64,000 nucleotides of DNA, from contig VSJF01000003.1 in NCBI GenBank assembly GCA_009739215.1, forward strand, positions 1,116,001 to 1,180,000, in the 5' to 3' direction. This document shows, piece by piece, positions 38,343 through 50,605 of the stretch. A model generated the notes under the pieces. It saw only the letters and a list, made by a program, of their open reading frames with translations. It had not been told where the DNA came from and did not search any database. Every line of letters starts with the position of its first letter. The stretch's first letter is position 1. The DNA is from Floccularia luteovirens. Taxonomy: Eukaryota > Basidiomycota > Agaricomycetes > Agaricales > Squamanitaceae. Both the position numbers and the translations under genes were made by a program.

Positions 38343-39343
38343 ATGTCGACAACAGTACCCGCCACTTCAATGTTCGCAAAAGTCTGGAGAATATTGGTGG
38401 TTAGTCGACCACCATCTTGGACGTTTGGACCAATTTTGTTTGGCATTGGTGTCATACATTCTCGAGTTATACCTAAAACTTTCTGGTCACTTTTCCTCGC
38501 ATGTCTGCAAATTGCTGCGCTCTCCATACCCCTCAGCATAAGTAGGTTACTTCTTCGTTGTTAACAATGCATGCTTATGCTTTGGGCAGTTGTCTTCGGT
38601 ATAAATGACGTCTATGACTACCAATCCGATGTACGAAATCCACGAAAGATATCGAATGGTCTAGAGGGTGGAATTCTACCTCCGGAATTTCACAAAGACG
38701 TTCGGATAGCTGCCTACATATCCACCATATTCATAATATTATCTGCAGCCATTAACCAGCGCCGTGACAACTTCATAGCAACGTGTCTTTTGGTTTTGTT
38801 TGGATGGCAGTATTCTGCACTTCCTCTACGACTGAAAGAGGTCCCCGTATTAGACTCGCTATGCAATGGCCTTATCGTGTATCTGGCCTGGTTCTGTGGA
38901 TTTGGCTTCTCTGGGTCAACATTCCTCGACACGCCAGGAAAAGGACTGATGCTAAGTCTCTGCACCTCAGGGATTCATGCATTGGGTGCTGTTGTGGATA
39001 CAGATGCGGATAGAGCCAGTGGCCAACGAACTATTGCTGTTGTGCTAGGAGAAAGGCCTGCCGCTCTCTTTGCGGCTTTTTGCTAGTAAGTTTTGATTAT
39101 CTTTTATTCTATAAGTTTCTTATATTCGTACAATGTAGCTTCTTATCGTCATTGACAGTAGATTTTCAATCCATTTTTGGTGTCTACATCTACACAGGCC
39201 TATCTATCATGCTGGTACCATGCTTGCATATAGGTTGGGCACATCGCGCATTTCAAGCAATTGTTTATTTGTCTATAACAACAGCAGTCTTTTGGATAGG
39301 ACTACGTGTCTGGAGTGTCTATAAAGGGATGAAGCTGGATTGA
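38343..39343 (+). CDS. UbiA-type membrane prenyltransferase, substrate unknown
   Basis: UbiA enzymes are integral membrane proteins that move an isoprenyl chain onto an acceptor, using two Asp-rich magnesium-diphosphate motifs. Here the first motif is GINDVYDYQSDVRNPRK (NDxxDxxxD) and the second is GAVVDTDADRASGQRT, and both are complete. About eight membrane segments are visible, e.g. WTFGPILFGIGV, TIFIILSAAI and FQAIVYLSITTAVFWIGL. The start MSTTVPATSMFAKVWRILVV leads into SRPPSWTFGP, typical of the lycopene-elongase/digeranylgeranylglyceryl branch rather than of Coq2. There are two introns, near 38540-38570 and 39086-39140. No mitochondrial presequence is evident. The acceptor substrate cannot be told from sequence. 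The neighbours give no pathway context. Confidence 0.82.
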
Positions 39344-39657
39344 GTTATGTGGATTCAAAGGTGAATCCAGGCAACATACTTACTTTCTCTTATATGGCTA
39401 CGTTAGGTACAAGGTAATCCCCTCGAGGATTGTAATATGGTTGTTCCCTACAGCTAGTTAGTTAATGCTTTTAGTAGATGACCATCACAGTAGCGCATAA
39501 ACATCAGTAGTACTTTAGATAGCTTATATCATAGGTACAAAGACACAAACCTGCTCATCATAAGAATTTATGATTATTGACATGTATTGTCGCGACCCAC
39601 CTCCACAGTCAGCTGAACCTTCGTACTAATTATTACGCGCTACCACATCCCCGTTCT
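39344..39657. other. intergenic region between UbiA-type gene and FHIP gene
   Basis: This 314-bp region follows one plus-strand gene and precedes the next. It is AT-rich, with no coding frame or repeat that I can support. Confidence 0.5.
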
Positions 39658-42600
39658 ATGGACTACTTTTCCAAGTTCCTCCGAACGGGAAGCCAAACCA
39701 CATCCAAAGCACCTGTAGATCATGCACAAGAGTTCAACAGATCATGGGATGTAATCAAAGTAAAGTGTTCAACTAGTTCCAGCGTTCTTCTCTGACCCTC
39801 CTCAGGAAACCCTTATGCATCCTGATGAGCGCCAGTTAACAAAGGGAATAGCGTCCACTAATGTGCCCGAACACTTGCGATCTATGGTAAACTCCCTTGT
39901 TTGGGAGTCATCCAGAATTGAAGAGGGGCACGTAACATTCTTACACACAATTACCGACAATTAGTTGATGGTTGTGCCCAGGGGTACGGGAGCTTGCATG
40001 GAATATCTTCTTAAGAATGGTGAATAAATTCTATTATTTGGGGAGGAAATGACCTGATATTGTATAGATGTCTTGGGAACTCTCGTTCGACTGAGTGAGA
40101 GTGATAGACCATCCGGCATCCAGGCCGAAGTCCTTCGTGCTGTTCAAAATATGGTCGTGCTTTTAGACGAGCAATTCCTGGTGCACTCCGCGGTTCACAG
40201 GGCTATTCTAAGACTTCTTCGTAACTGTGTGGGGGATGATCTGCAAGAGCAACTAGATGGTCGAAACAAAGTTATGGGAGCCGCAAGGAATGCAGTACGC
40301 AGCCAGTCTTCCGAGTATGAGGAGGATCGTAAGTACCCAACTACATTCAAATTCTACATGTCTTTGATCTTTGAACAGTGGTCAATTTGCTTTGTATATT
40401 ATGCAGTCGCATACGCACATATCGGGAACTATTGATGATATTCTTTCACGACAAACACTGGTACCGGTCGGAGCCTCTATTCTCAGTAGACGAAGATGAC
40501 GAAGAGGATGAACAGGACGAAGAAGAGGAAGACGAAAAAATTGAAGAGGAAAAAATTGAGGGACAGAGCAATGATATCATGGATGTTCAGCGAGCCCCTT
40601 CACCTTCTCCGTCTCAAGCCACAATCACTTCTGGCAAGCCGTCTACTTTTAACAAGAAGCCAGAATACGAATTTCTTCTGTTCAATTACTTGCTCAGATT
40701 TGTTCATCGTGAAGGTCAAATTGGCGAGTTTGCGCGTGCAGGTTTACTATTTTTAATGGATGTTGCGATGTCTCCAGGAGAAACTGGCCAGTCAATCTCT
40801 CATAGTGACAAGTCTACTTCATCGAACACTCCAGTCCAGGACCCTGTTAACGACGCTGCTTTAGCATTAGCAGAGTATATCATTGATGGTGATTTCTCGG
40901 ATGTCCTAGGCGCTGGTCTTGGAGCCGTGTATTCTCTGCTGCCATCAAAAATTGAATTCTTCCACGATTCATCTCCTACTGCTTCAGTTGGTCATGGCAT
41001 GACATTGGGTAGTGCCGGGCCTGAGACACAGGAAGACAAAGAGAAGCATGAACTAGAACTTGAAAGAAGTCGTGAGTTGGGAATCGAGGACACCCGCAAT
41101 CCAGATTTCAAGTCCAGACTCGACCACTTCCTCAAGCTCCTGGAATTCATACAGGATATTGTTCATAGGAAAGACCACCACGACAATCTGAATGCGTCAT
41201 CTTTACTCGGCAGTGCGATTGTTCAAAGCATTCTTGATGCTATGCTCCACACATTCCTGGAGAATGTCCTATACCCATCCATCCTGGAATGCTCAGATTC
41301 GGATGGAAGCGCTGTTGCTGTCATGTCCTATATTGAAATCATGATCAGGACTCTCGAGGATGGTCCTCTTTCTAACACATTGGTCACGTTCCTTCTTGAT
41401 GAAGACAACGAAGATACTCGTTCCAGGCAAAGAACTCATAAAGCCACTGTGAATCTCAATGATAGTATGTCTCAGCCATCGAACAAGAAGTCTGCGAAGA
41501 TGAATAGAAGGAAGAGTAGTGCTATGCTATTGCTGGAGATGGAAGCACCAGATTCGCGCAAGAGATCAGAATACGTGACGTCTATTGGTCGATATACTCT
41601 CAAAGATCTTCTAATGGCAAATTTACGGTCGAAATCACATTCCACGGCTACATCTGCACTACAATTACTACGATCTATGCTCATCCATCATCCTCAAGTG
41701 ACTATAGACAGAATTCTACTTGTAACGCCAGACGGAACAGCTACTTCGTTCCCTCACCCTGGCCTGAATTTCCAGTCGCTGATGCAGGATAGGACATTGA
41801 GATTTGATGACGATACGCGGAGCGAAGATTCTTTCGACCATCCGGGTGGTCAAAACTCAAAAGGCGAAGATGCATCTCCACAGTCTCTCACACCAGCATT
41901 CTATCAGCCTTCAACGACCTATTCTACTCACGAACGTGAAATGGGCTTGTACCTAAGCCTCGTTTCTCGTATTGATCCGTTTCATAACGGGGATATTTTC
42001 AGTACAGGATATGAACATTACTTACGAGACGCGATTTACACTATTCAAAGTCAGGCAGTGTATCAAAAACCCATTGCTGATGGCGCTAGTGCCGAAGGAC
42101 GAGAAAATCTAAAGCATAGACTAAATGTGGAAGGTCCTGTGCTATCACTCATCCTCGAATCTATGCGGAAATTTTTTTCTAATACGCCCGAGTTGAACGT
42201 TGCCCTGACAGGTGTATTAGCAACACTCTCACTGCATCCAGATCGTTCACTTGCAGGTTGGTTAACCTTTACCACGAGCCGGTCAGCAAGTCCCCTGAAA
42301 AACAGTTACGGCGACGTGTATGACGGTGACGGTGATGACCGTTCAGTTGACTTCGAAATAGAAGAAAAAATGGCCGACGACGTAATTTCATTACCTGCTG
42401 CAGTGCTCGACGAACACTCCCAGCCCATACTGCATGTCATATTCAATGGGCTAGTCGCTCAGCTTGAGAGATATCGCCAACTCGTCGAGAACTTTGACAA
42501 ATATCTACTCGAGAGACGACAGGGACTACTCTTCTCTGAAACCTTGAAGGATGCACTTAACCTCGTTTTGGAAATCACCGATGAGCCAACGAAAATTGGT

Positions 42601-43089
42601 GTCCCTGTTGAAATCCCCAAGCAAACCAAAAAAATGTCTGCATCATCGTCTATCGTGTCGTTTTTATCACCTCGAAAGAGTCGGCCTGCAAAACCGAATC
42701 CTCAACCTGAACCTGCCAAACGAGAAGAAAGCACTGCGGCTTCTGCAAGTCCATTCGGACCTCATTATCAACGAACCAACTCCATCATGGTTGAACCGTT
42801 TGTTGCACCCGCGTTATCTCCATGGAAGGGTCTCAAAAAGGTGGGAAACTGGGAAGCTGGTGGTGACGACGTGTTTTCTGCGTCTTATTGGACTGATAAA
42901 ACCGAAGAGCCACAAGAATCTTGGGAACCATCTACAAATCAAACAACAGACACAGACCAGGCACCAACAAAGATTACCTTGTCTCGACTATTAGATAACA
43001 TGGTCATATTAGAGGAGAGCATAAAAGAACTTGTTTCCATCATTCATGCTCGAAGAAGTCTGGGGATTGATTCTCTTCGATATCTGTAA
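39658..43089 (+). CDS. FHIP-family (FTS and Hook-interacting, RAI16-like) protein
   Basis: The protein matches the RAI16-like/FHIP family, which joins FTS and Hook to link early endosomes to dynein and is required for endosome transport in filamentous fungi. The start MDYFSKFLRTGSQTTSKAPV is followed by HAQEFNRSWDVIK, then NSLVWESSRIEEG, then the helical core with EFLLFNYLLRFVHREGQIGE, FARAGLLFLMDVAMSPG and ALAEYIIDGDFSDVLGAGLG, and DHFLKLLEFIQDIVHRKDHH. An acidic run (DEDDEEDEQDEEEEDEK) interrupts the core at the start of the long exon. Beyond it lie the second helical region (GPVLSLILESMRKFFSNTP) and a Ser/Pro-rich part. A final helix ends RRSLGIDSLRYL. Introns occur only in the first 720 bp; the 2.7-kb last exon is uninterrupted. 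Confidence 0.85.
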
Positions 43090-43212
43090 TCTATTTAACG
43101 AATCACACATTATGCAATACATTGCTGATTTCATAGCTTGTTTGTGGAGGACACAAATTATATATTTGGTATAAAATTACAGTATAAATGAGACTGAAAG
43201 TTGTACTGTTAA

Positions 43213-44292
43213 TCATTTCCTTCTCTTCCCTTGCTTTTTCGTTGTTGGATTGGAAGATCCCTGCTTTCCTCCAAAAAGCCTCTCTTGTAGTTTGGCAAAG
43301 TCTTCATCGTTGATCTCGGGTGCAGCATTGACTTTTTTCGTTGATGGTTCTTCTCCCGAGCCTAGTTCAGCTGCATCATGAGCGCGTTTCTTCCCCTTGC
43401 TCTTCTTGCTTGGTGAGTCTGCGTACTTAGACACCAATGAGTCCAAGAATCCATCGACATTCTTCTGTTTCTTTTTCAGGATCAGGGCTTGTAGCGCTGA
43501 AACGTCGGCCTCCTCCCCATCCTTCGCCTTGCTCTTACTCTTCCTGTCGCCTGGCTTTCCACTTCCATAGAATTCATCCCATACACCAATTTCCTTTGCC
43601 AGAGCTTCGGCCTCTTTTGCTTCCTTTTTGCTTTTCTTCTTCCGTTCTGCCTTCCCTTTGTCGTCCTTAATGCTAGTCTTCCAGGCTTTGGTCGACGACA
43701 AGTCACCTTGTGATATCATTTCGTTGATTATCACAATAAATCGTTCTTCATCTTCTTGTGTCGAGTGAGGTATAAAGGTCATTATTTCCTCGATTTTACC
43801 GGACGTATCCAAGTATGCTGCTTTTAAATCGGCTCGTTCTTCCGACGAGCCTTCGACACAGAGTTGAGGTACGTATTAAGAAAGAACCATTGAAGACATG
43901 GTTAGCTGACCTTGGTATTCTTTTTTCATTTCATCTAGCTTTCCTCTCGTTACACGTTCGAATAGATCCTCAAAATAAGCTTCCCAGCCATCGCTCCCTG
44001 AATCAAGTCCTAAACCCTCATCTGTTCCGCCAGTCGTGTCATACCGAGCTCTTCTTTTCGCGTCACTCAGCACTGCATATGCGAAGCCTATTTGTTGGAA
44101 CTTTATAGACGCGTCCTTTTTCGTGTCTTCATCTGCTGTTGAAAGTTTGTCTGGGTGATATCGTAAGGCGAGACGACGGTACGCTCGTTTAATATTATCA
44201 GGTTGGGCAGTCTTGTCAAGAGAAAGGACCTCGTATAGGTCGACAGACTCTTGACCAGGAAAGAAAAGATTGATTGGGTCGTTGTCGTCCAT
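43213..44292 (-). CDS. DNAJC9-like J-domain protein
   Basis: The J domain (residues about 17-90) carries the HPD motif in LALRYHPDKLSTADEDTKKD and the typical YEVLSLDKTAQPDNIKRAYR and YAVLSDAKRRARYD. The intron near 43825-43910 joins MKKEYQG to SSEERADLKAAYLDTSGKIE, a segment shared with human DNAJC9, whose C-terminal region binds histones H3-H4. The rest is Lys/Glu-rich (KKKSKKEAKEAEALAKEIGV, SPSKKSKGKKRAHD) and ends KKQGKRRK, consistent with nuclear location. DNAJC9 recruits Hsp70 to misfolded or intermediate histones; the same role is inferred here. The gene diverges from the PAP2-type gene across 104 bp. Confidence 0.88.
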
Positions 44293-44396
44293 CGTAGTGT
44301 TTCTCTAAGAATGAACACAGCAATGCTATTAGCACACATTGATTCATTCCCACGTCACTCAAGATCCCGTGATACCAAATACCAAATCACCAAAAA
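44293..44396. promoter_or_regulatory. bidirectional promoter of DNAJC9-like and PAP2-type genes
   Basis: The two divergent start codons lie only 104 bp apart, so the core promoters must overlap or be shared. A CCACGTCA (half E-box/CRE-like) occurs at about 44351-44358. No TATA element is obvious. Confidence 0.35.
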
Positions 44397-45093
44397 TGTA
44401 TTCCACCAGCAATTGCCTCGCAGTTAGGGTGAGAAGGCTATTTGGAATCAAGTCCACGCCTCCCGGCTACAATGTGGCTCAAACTGTTGGATCATGTCAG
44501 TTCCAATCTTACTGTTATTACCATGCGTTATGCTGATTCCAATCCTGAACAAAGACTAACATAATAATCACAACATTAACAGCATGCTTCATCCTCATTA
44601 CCAAGTCAGCTGGGGCTCTTTACTTTGCTACTGGAGCTTGCTTCTGCAGCATCTCTGTCAAAGGGCTTAAAAGATTGCTTAGGCAACCTCGGCCCGTCCT
44701 GACCCATGGTACACATCAGAAACGCTCATATGGGTCAGCAGTTCATATCCGACCTTCACCTTGACACAATTTGACAGTAATCACAGCATGCCTAGCACCC
44801 ACTCAGCCACAATCATATATTTCATGACCTACATCCTTTTGGCATGCTTATACCTTCCGATCCACCATTCTTTAACTGGAATACCAATGTTGCGCATGAT
44901 TTCCCCTACCTTAAGTATACCCTGGGGTGTTGTTATTGTCATGTCTCGCATTTGGCTAGGATATCATAACTGGAAACAAGTTTTTGTTGGCTCATTATAC
45001 GGAGTGATAGTGGCGGTTGTGTGGTTCTCTTACTGGAGGGGTGGTATAGATCAGTATGGACGTCAACTTGAAACGATATTGACTAATTTATAA
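44397..45093 (+). CDS. PAP2-superfamily phosphatase, dolichyldiphosphatase-like
   Basis: The three PAP2 signature blocks are present in order: KGLKRLLRQPRP (KxxxxxxRP), SMPSTHSATI (PSGH-type, here PSTH) and SRIWLGYHNWKQ (SRxxxxxH). Three to four membrane segments surround them (ALYFATGACFCSISV, YILLACLYLPIH, IPWGVVIVMSRI, VFVGSLYGVIVAVVWFSYW). This arrangement fits the dolichyldiphosphatase group, which recycles dolichyl diphosphate at the ER for N-glycosylation. The product is about 190 residues, on the short side of that group. Two introns (44509 to about 44582 and about 44708-44771) restore frame. The first exon, from 44397, is hydrophilic and less certain; an alternative upstream start is possible. 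Confidence 0.75.
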
Positions 45094-45296
45094 TGGTATG
45101 ACTGTTGAATCCTCAATAATCTGTTCAACATCCTGAGCGTTACGACTGATGATTATGTTTGATATCAAGTTAATCTACTCAAGTACTGTACAAAGATACA
45201 GAATGTCATGGAACAAGTCAAATCTGGAGTCCATGAATTAAACATAATCTAGTTCCAGAGCATACGGTACGAAGAATAGGTATCAACCAATGGATA

Positions 45297-47130
45297 TCAC
45301 TCGATCGATATTCGCGTAGTCAATGGTACGCCATTCTGGTATATCGGTGAATGTTCACTCATATGACCCGATGAAGCATCTTTCCCCAATTTAGGTCGCT
45401 TCGGCACAGCTAGTTCTTGGATTAGATGAGGACTGTATAGTTGAGGTAGACCCTTACAGTTTACTTTGGAAGGTTGTAGGCCCTTATCAAAGTCTACAAA
45501 ACACCGAATGCCGACAATGAAAGTAGCAAACAGAAGTACAAAGGCGACAACGGCTATCAACAGGATCAGCAAATCACTTTTTTTATAGAAGATATAAAAT
45601 AGATTTACTGAAAACAGTCAGAGTAGCACGAGTAGTAAGGTATTGGGCTCGGGATGAGGGTTGGTAGAAACGAACTAATTTATACACTGTAAATGCCAGT
45701 CAGAACATGATGCATGTTTCAAGTAATGAATAAACTCACAGACTGACGAAACGAAGTTTTTAGACATCAAAAAATCAATCCCAGCATTGAAACAAATTCC
45801 AAAAGGCAACTCACAGTAACTTTCAGATGCCAACATCATGATCAAAGAGAGTGTCATTATCGATTTGATTTCACGTTGCACGGCAAGACCGCAAAGGATG
45901 AGGAGGATGAGAACAACCGGAATTGCTGCAATTGTGACACCGAACTCTGCAGAATTTCGGCTCAACACAACAATGAGGAGCTAAACAAGGATATAAGAAA
46001 AGATACATATAAATACTAAATGGATTCCTACCTGCATCGTTACCCCAGCGAAGAAGAAGAAATCGAATTTCAAAAGACAGATCATGATTTGATACCATTG
46101 ATACATCGCTATTTATGACTGAGTATGAAATCTCAGAAAGGAAGTGACAAGAGACATACATTTCATTTTGGGGTTTGCTCCAACGACATGGAATATAGCC
46201 CATCTGTGATGGCAAAATTCATTGAAAACCTGCGCATAACGTGGGAGATAATATACAAACCCGAATTCTGCATACAACTGTTTGACCCAGAAGAGCATCA
46301 CGAGCCAAGATGTTCCAATGACACAAGGAGCAACAATTAGGAAGGGCTGTATCTTCCTCCATAACGTACCCGGTCCATCGCAGTTCTTCGCAATTTGTTA
46401 GATGGAGTTATTACATGAACTAAGAAAGAAAGAAGAACACACGATAACATTCAAGGTAGCATCACAATCGGGTATTGTGACAAGAGCCGTCCTGGTTTGG
46501 TGCACCTGAAGGGCTGCCGACACGAGGAGAGCGACGTGAAAGACTAGAACAACGCTTGCGTAAAACATCAGAAGGTTCTATGATTGAATAAAACTTACTG
46601 AGAATTCCGAAGAGTTGAATCGTATTTCGCATGCGAAGAGCATCGTAAGCCATGAACAACTCGAAAATCCTATGATGTCCCATTGATTAGTGGCTACATT
46701 GAGATAAGGAGGGATAACCTACTCTCCGAGGGCAAAGAGAGCGAGATAACATGGAAGAGTCTACAATAATGTAAGGACGATGGTAACTAGGAGATATTTT
46801 GTGGTCTTGCCTTATATGACGGCAAAGATGTAAGCTTGACTTTTACATCGACCTAAGATTCGATACCATGAATACCTAACCCTCGGATCCAGATGCCTCA
46901 AGAAGGGCTCACCATCCTAAACGTGATAGCGACCATCACGATAACCACAACAGCCTCTATAATCCCGTTCAGATGATCATTATCAATGCGCAGAGAGGAG
47001 ATTACTGACGGAATGTTACTATAAGATCAGGTTGGTAAACGAGACTGCAACAAGTTAGAATAGAGGAAGACATACCTGTTGCCATGAAAGCACGCTGTGC
47101 TCTCGTGGAGAGAAAAGCATCAACAGCCAT
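45297..47130 (-). CDS. multi-pass membrane protein, UPF0658 Golgi family-like
   Basis: The start MAVDAFLSTRAQRAFMAT leads through a string of small exons that together encode about seven membrane segments: EAVVVIVMVAITFRM, LPCYLALFALGE, FYASVVLVFHVALLVSAALQ, FLIVAPCVIGTSWLVMLFWV, then the loop WAIFHVVGANPKMKCMYQWY followed by QIMICLLKFDFFFFAGVTMQ, and IAAIPVVLILLILCGLAV. The P-K-M-K...YQ...LLKFDFFFF block is the part that reminds me of the fungal UPF0658 Golgi membrane proteins. The C-terminal exon adds a hydrophilic tail ending VPLTTRISIE. Biochemical function is unknown for that family. Exon edges between 46.7 and 47.1 kb are approximate. Confidence 0.65.
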
Positions 47131-47485
47131 GAGCCTGATAGGAGAATGTAGCGAATAGTGTCAAATGAGTGAGGTTAGCTCGTCTCCAACAATAATAGGA
47201 ACAGTAGAAGATAGGAGGTTAGGATGTGCTTGGGATGAGGGCTAGCGTCGCAAGCAGAACGGGACAGCAGGCAAGTTTTGAAGGATGTGAATTTGATCTG
47301 ACGGGACGAGAGCCGGCGTGAAAACTTGACACAAACATCAAATTCCCGACTTTGGCACATCTTTGCTGTGACCGAGCTTCATATATATACCGAGTATCAC
47401 TGTACAGCCAATGCGTGTACAGCACTACAATTCCAAGTCCAATGTACTACTATAAACTATTTGGGAAGCATAGCCGAATTGTGAC
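47131..47485. other. intergenic region between two minus-strand genes
   Basis: This 355-bp region contains the promoter of the UPF0658-like gene and the 3' region of the SET-domain gene. A TATATATA stretch occurs near 47383. No gene is supported. Confidence 0.45.
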
Positions 47486-49091
47486 TCAATATACATCCTT
47501 ACGATATAAACTCTCTGCCACAGCCGAAGCGACATATAGCCGTTCTTCCCAAAGGCTCTGAATGCAATCAAACCTTGTTTCGATGGAAAGCTGGCTATTT
47601 TGGTACTTGATAGATTCCCCTTTGATTGCACAAAGCATGTCTTCCGCCTGTGATTTCACGGCCTTGCATATGTCTTGCAACACTTCTCTCCAAGAGGCTT
47701 CGTTCTCCAAAGAAATGATATCCCTATTCCCAAGTATGGTATCTCGCCAAAGACTGAGCAGTTTATCATTATCGAGAGGCACTATGGTTTCGGGATATAA
47801 AGCGCAGTAGAGTCTTAATGCAGAGATTAGTCGGAAAGACGGATATGCTGGTTCGCGTGAGGAATGCATTGTCCAATCGCTAATGTGATATCAGTGATTT
47901 GCACAGAACGAATGAAAAATGTCCTTCTACCCCCAATACCCTTCTTGAGACAAAATGTTTTTCATCAATTCTCCAAGTTGACCTCTCATCATAAAAAGGT
48001 TTTCAAGTTCCGGCTGGACGTTCAATTCGCCTTGCCCGCTACCATCGCTCAAGAGTGATACGTCATTTACAAACCCATATTCAACGAACAGGGTTCTGTT
48101 TGCATGGGATCCATATTTCAAAAACAATTCGTCCGCTACTGAAGTCTGCCCTTCTGCAGGAGATGAAAGGGTAAAACCTGCTTTTTTTGACTTCGAAATC
48201 ATACCAGGGGTAATTCTTTTATTGTCGGGATATTGTTCCAACCATGGTGTCATGTGAGGACCTGAATCCGTGTGATTTGCAAAATCGAGGATAGGACAAA
48301 GAGTTATGTTGTCAGGATCCGAACGCTTTTCCTTCAGGCGATGAAAGATGCACCGCGTATTTACTGCGAGAACTGATGAACAAAGTTGCAATGATATGCC
48401 AGAAGACTGTTCATCACCAGTAAGCCAAGCCCATAAAAAATCGTTTTGTTTACAGTCGATTGACCCGGAAGATGACATCCCCGCAATGTATTGGGGATAG
48501 TCTTGCTAAGAAACAATGAGTACAACACGTTCAACAGCTTCTTATCAAGCGAACTAACCAAAATCAGGGAAACTCGCTTCCAATCCTGATAGAACTTCTG
48601 TGAGAGTTTTTCTAGATCATTTTTGACATCAGGTGGCAAGTTATGCAACAGCCGTTCCTCAAGATCATTAGAAAGAGTTCCAGCAAAAGTTCTTCTACAT
48701 TGCCAGGTTAGGGGATGATCATCAAAATCTCTTGGTAACACTGATATATAAGGGCCGAAGAGTGTGTCCGATGACTTTTGAACGCCTAACGGACGGTGTA
48801 ACAGGAGGTGTAGTGAAAGAAATTGATGAGCGCTAAGTTCCTTGAATTTTGAAGGGTAGTGAGGTAAAAGGGTTTGAATATTGAGAAGAGCATTTTTTGG
48901 AACAGTAAACAGGGGTGTGGATGGCTCGATTATGGAGGTTGCAAACAAACCGTAGCCAGCACCTAGTAAATGAAATGAAGAAGCGCAGACAGTTAGCAGT
49001 GTGAACGTTTACATCAACATTGGATCAAACAACTACCGGGATGAATTCTTGCTTCGACAAGAAGCTCAGAGGGGGAAAGTATCCATTCCAT
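47486..49091 (-). CDS. SET-domain protein lysine methyltransferase (SETD3/RKM type)
   Basis: The split SET domain of the LSMT/SETD3/RKM group is visible: the N-terminal AGYGLFATSIIEPSTPLFTV, a long insert (iSET), then CPILDFANHTDSGPH (the NHS-type AdoMet motif) and ELFLKYGSHANRTLFVEYGF. A C-terminal helical substrate-binding domain follows, ending FDCIQSLWEERLYVASAVAE. Members methylate ribosomal proteins, elongation factors or actin; the substrate here cannot be told. The start at 49091 (MEWILSPSELLVEARIHPG) joins GAGYGLF through an intron with donor GTAGTT. There are about five introns. A divergent 230-bp gap separates it from the dehydrogenase gene. Confidence 0.82.
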
Positions 49092-49321
49092 GGTTGTTGA
49101 GCCAAACGAGGAGATCTTGCCATCCAGGATGCCGGCCTGTAAGTTCCACTTGCATATGAACTTACAACATAACTCTGTCCTGGGAAACTTGCAAAAAAAA
49201 ACAAATATCGGTGATATAGAGATCAGATAAGATGATATTAATAACAACTTGAAGCCATACTGTACTTATCAAAAGTCTCCTGTTCACACCCACCCTGAAC
49301 TTATCCTTATTCTCCAACTAA

Positions 49322-50471
49322 AATGTCCGTTTTCAACGCTAGCCGCTTGGTTGGAAAGACTGTTCTTGTAACTGGCGCCAGTAGTGGTATTGGCGCTGTA
49401 AGTGAATATTTGCTTGATATTTTTATATCTTCTTAAACTGTTGATTGGCGATCTTATTTGCGATTAGGCAACGGCAGTTTTGTTCGCCAAGGTATGTCCG
49501 AATTCGTGCTCTTTATACAATTCAAACAACTTATCATGTATTGCTCAGGGAGGCGCAAATGTCATCCTTATTGCTCGTAGACTAGAGGCCTTACAGAAAG
49601 TTTCTGAGGCTTGCAAACTCGCTCACAAAGATTCGGGCCTTACCCAAGGAGGCAAATTCGCTACTATTCAGGTTGACGTCTCCGATAAAGCACAGGTTGC
49701 ATCATTCTGGAATCAGGTACCCCAAGAACTCCGGGATATTGATGTGCTTGGTACGTCGCTTTTCCGTCTCCCAATTTGTACTGTATCTTACTAGTTCCTC
49801 AGTCAACAACGCCGGATATGTGTTGGGTCTGGATCATGTTGGAAATATCCCTGAGGAGGTCATCGAAGGGATGTTTGCTACAAACGTCCTTGGGCTCATT
49901 TCCATGACTCAATTCTTTATCAGAGGTTAGTCTTCTCATACATATTATAGTAAGAACTAGCTAAGACTTGATATCAAAGAATTCAAAAAGAAGAAGGCTG
50001 GTCATGTCATCAATCTTGGATCAGTCGCGGGTGTCGAATCATACCCTGGAGGCAGTATATATACCGCAACGAAGCATGCTGTACACGCGTTCACTGGTTC
50101 GATGATGAAAGAGCTCGTAAACACGCCTATCAGAGTGACAGAAATTCAACCTGGTATGTACTTAATTTTCTTCTAGTCAAGCCGCTCTTATTTCGCTTAT
50201 GACAGGCATGGTCGAAACCGAATTTTCTTTGGTTCGTTTCAAAGGAGATGCTCAAGCAGCAAAGAAGGTGTATGATGGTCTCCAACCTTGTATGTGTCCA
50301 TCGCTAGGCCAGTAATCTCGAACTAACTTGTTTCAAGTAACGGCAGAAGACATCGCGGAGGAAATAGTATGGGCAGCCGCTCGCCCTCCTCACGTCAACA
50401 TCGCAGAGCTCTTAGTGTTCCCTGTGAACCAAGCCAGTGCAACTATTAACTACCGTGAGCCAAGACTATAA
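49322..50471 (+). CDS. short-chain dehydrogenase/reductase, YMR226C (YdfG)-like
   Basis: The protein is a classical SDR of about 270 residues. The Rossmann motif TGASSGIGA is near residues 17-25, followed by VILIARRLEALQKV, DVSDKAQVASFWNQVP, VNNAGYVLGLD, and the active-site pair in VINLGSVAGVESYPGGSIYT and ATKHAV (Ser, Tyr-X3-Lys). The tail EEIVWAAARPPHVNIAELLV and VFPVNQA is characteristic of the YMR226C/YdfG NADP-dependent serine/3-hydroxy acid dehydrogenase group. An Arg-Arg pair after the second strand (ARRLE) indicates NADP(H). Six short introns interrupt the gene, two of them around an 18-nt-scale exon (ATAVLFAK). Its physiological substrate is not certain. Confidence 0.9.
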
Positions 50472-50605
50472 ACAATTCATGTACGATAGTTGATATATTG
50501 AAAAATACGATATGCATAAATACTTGCAAAAGGGTATCAGACCCAACCGGGGTAAATTACAATGATCATCACAAGCGGGATTCCTGGCCCAGTGGAAGGG
50601 TTTGG

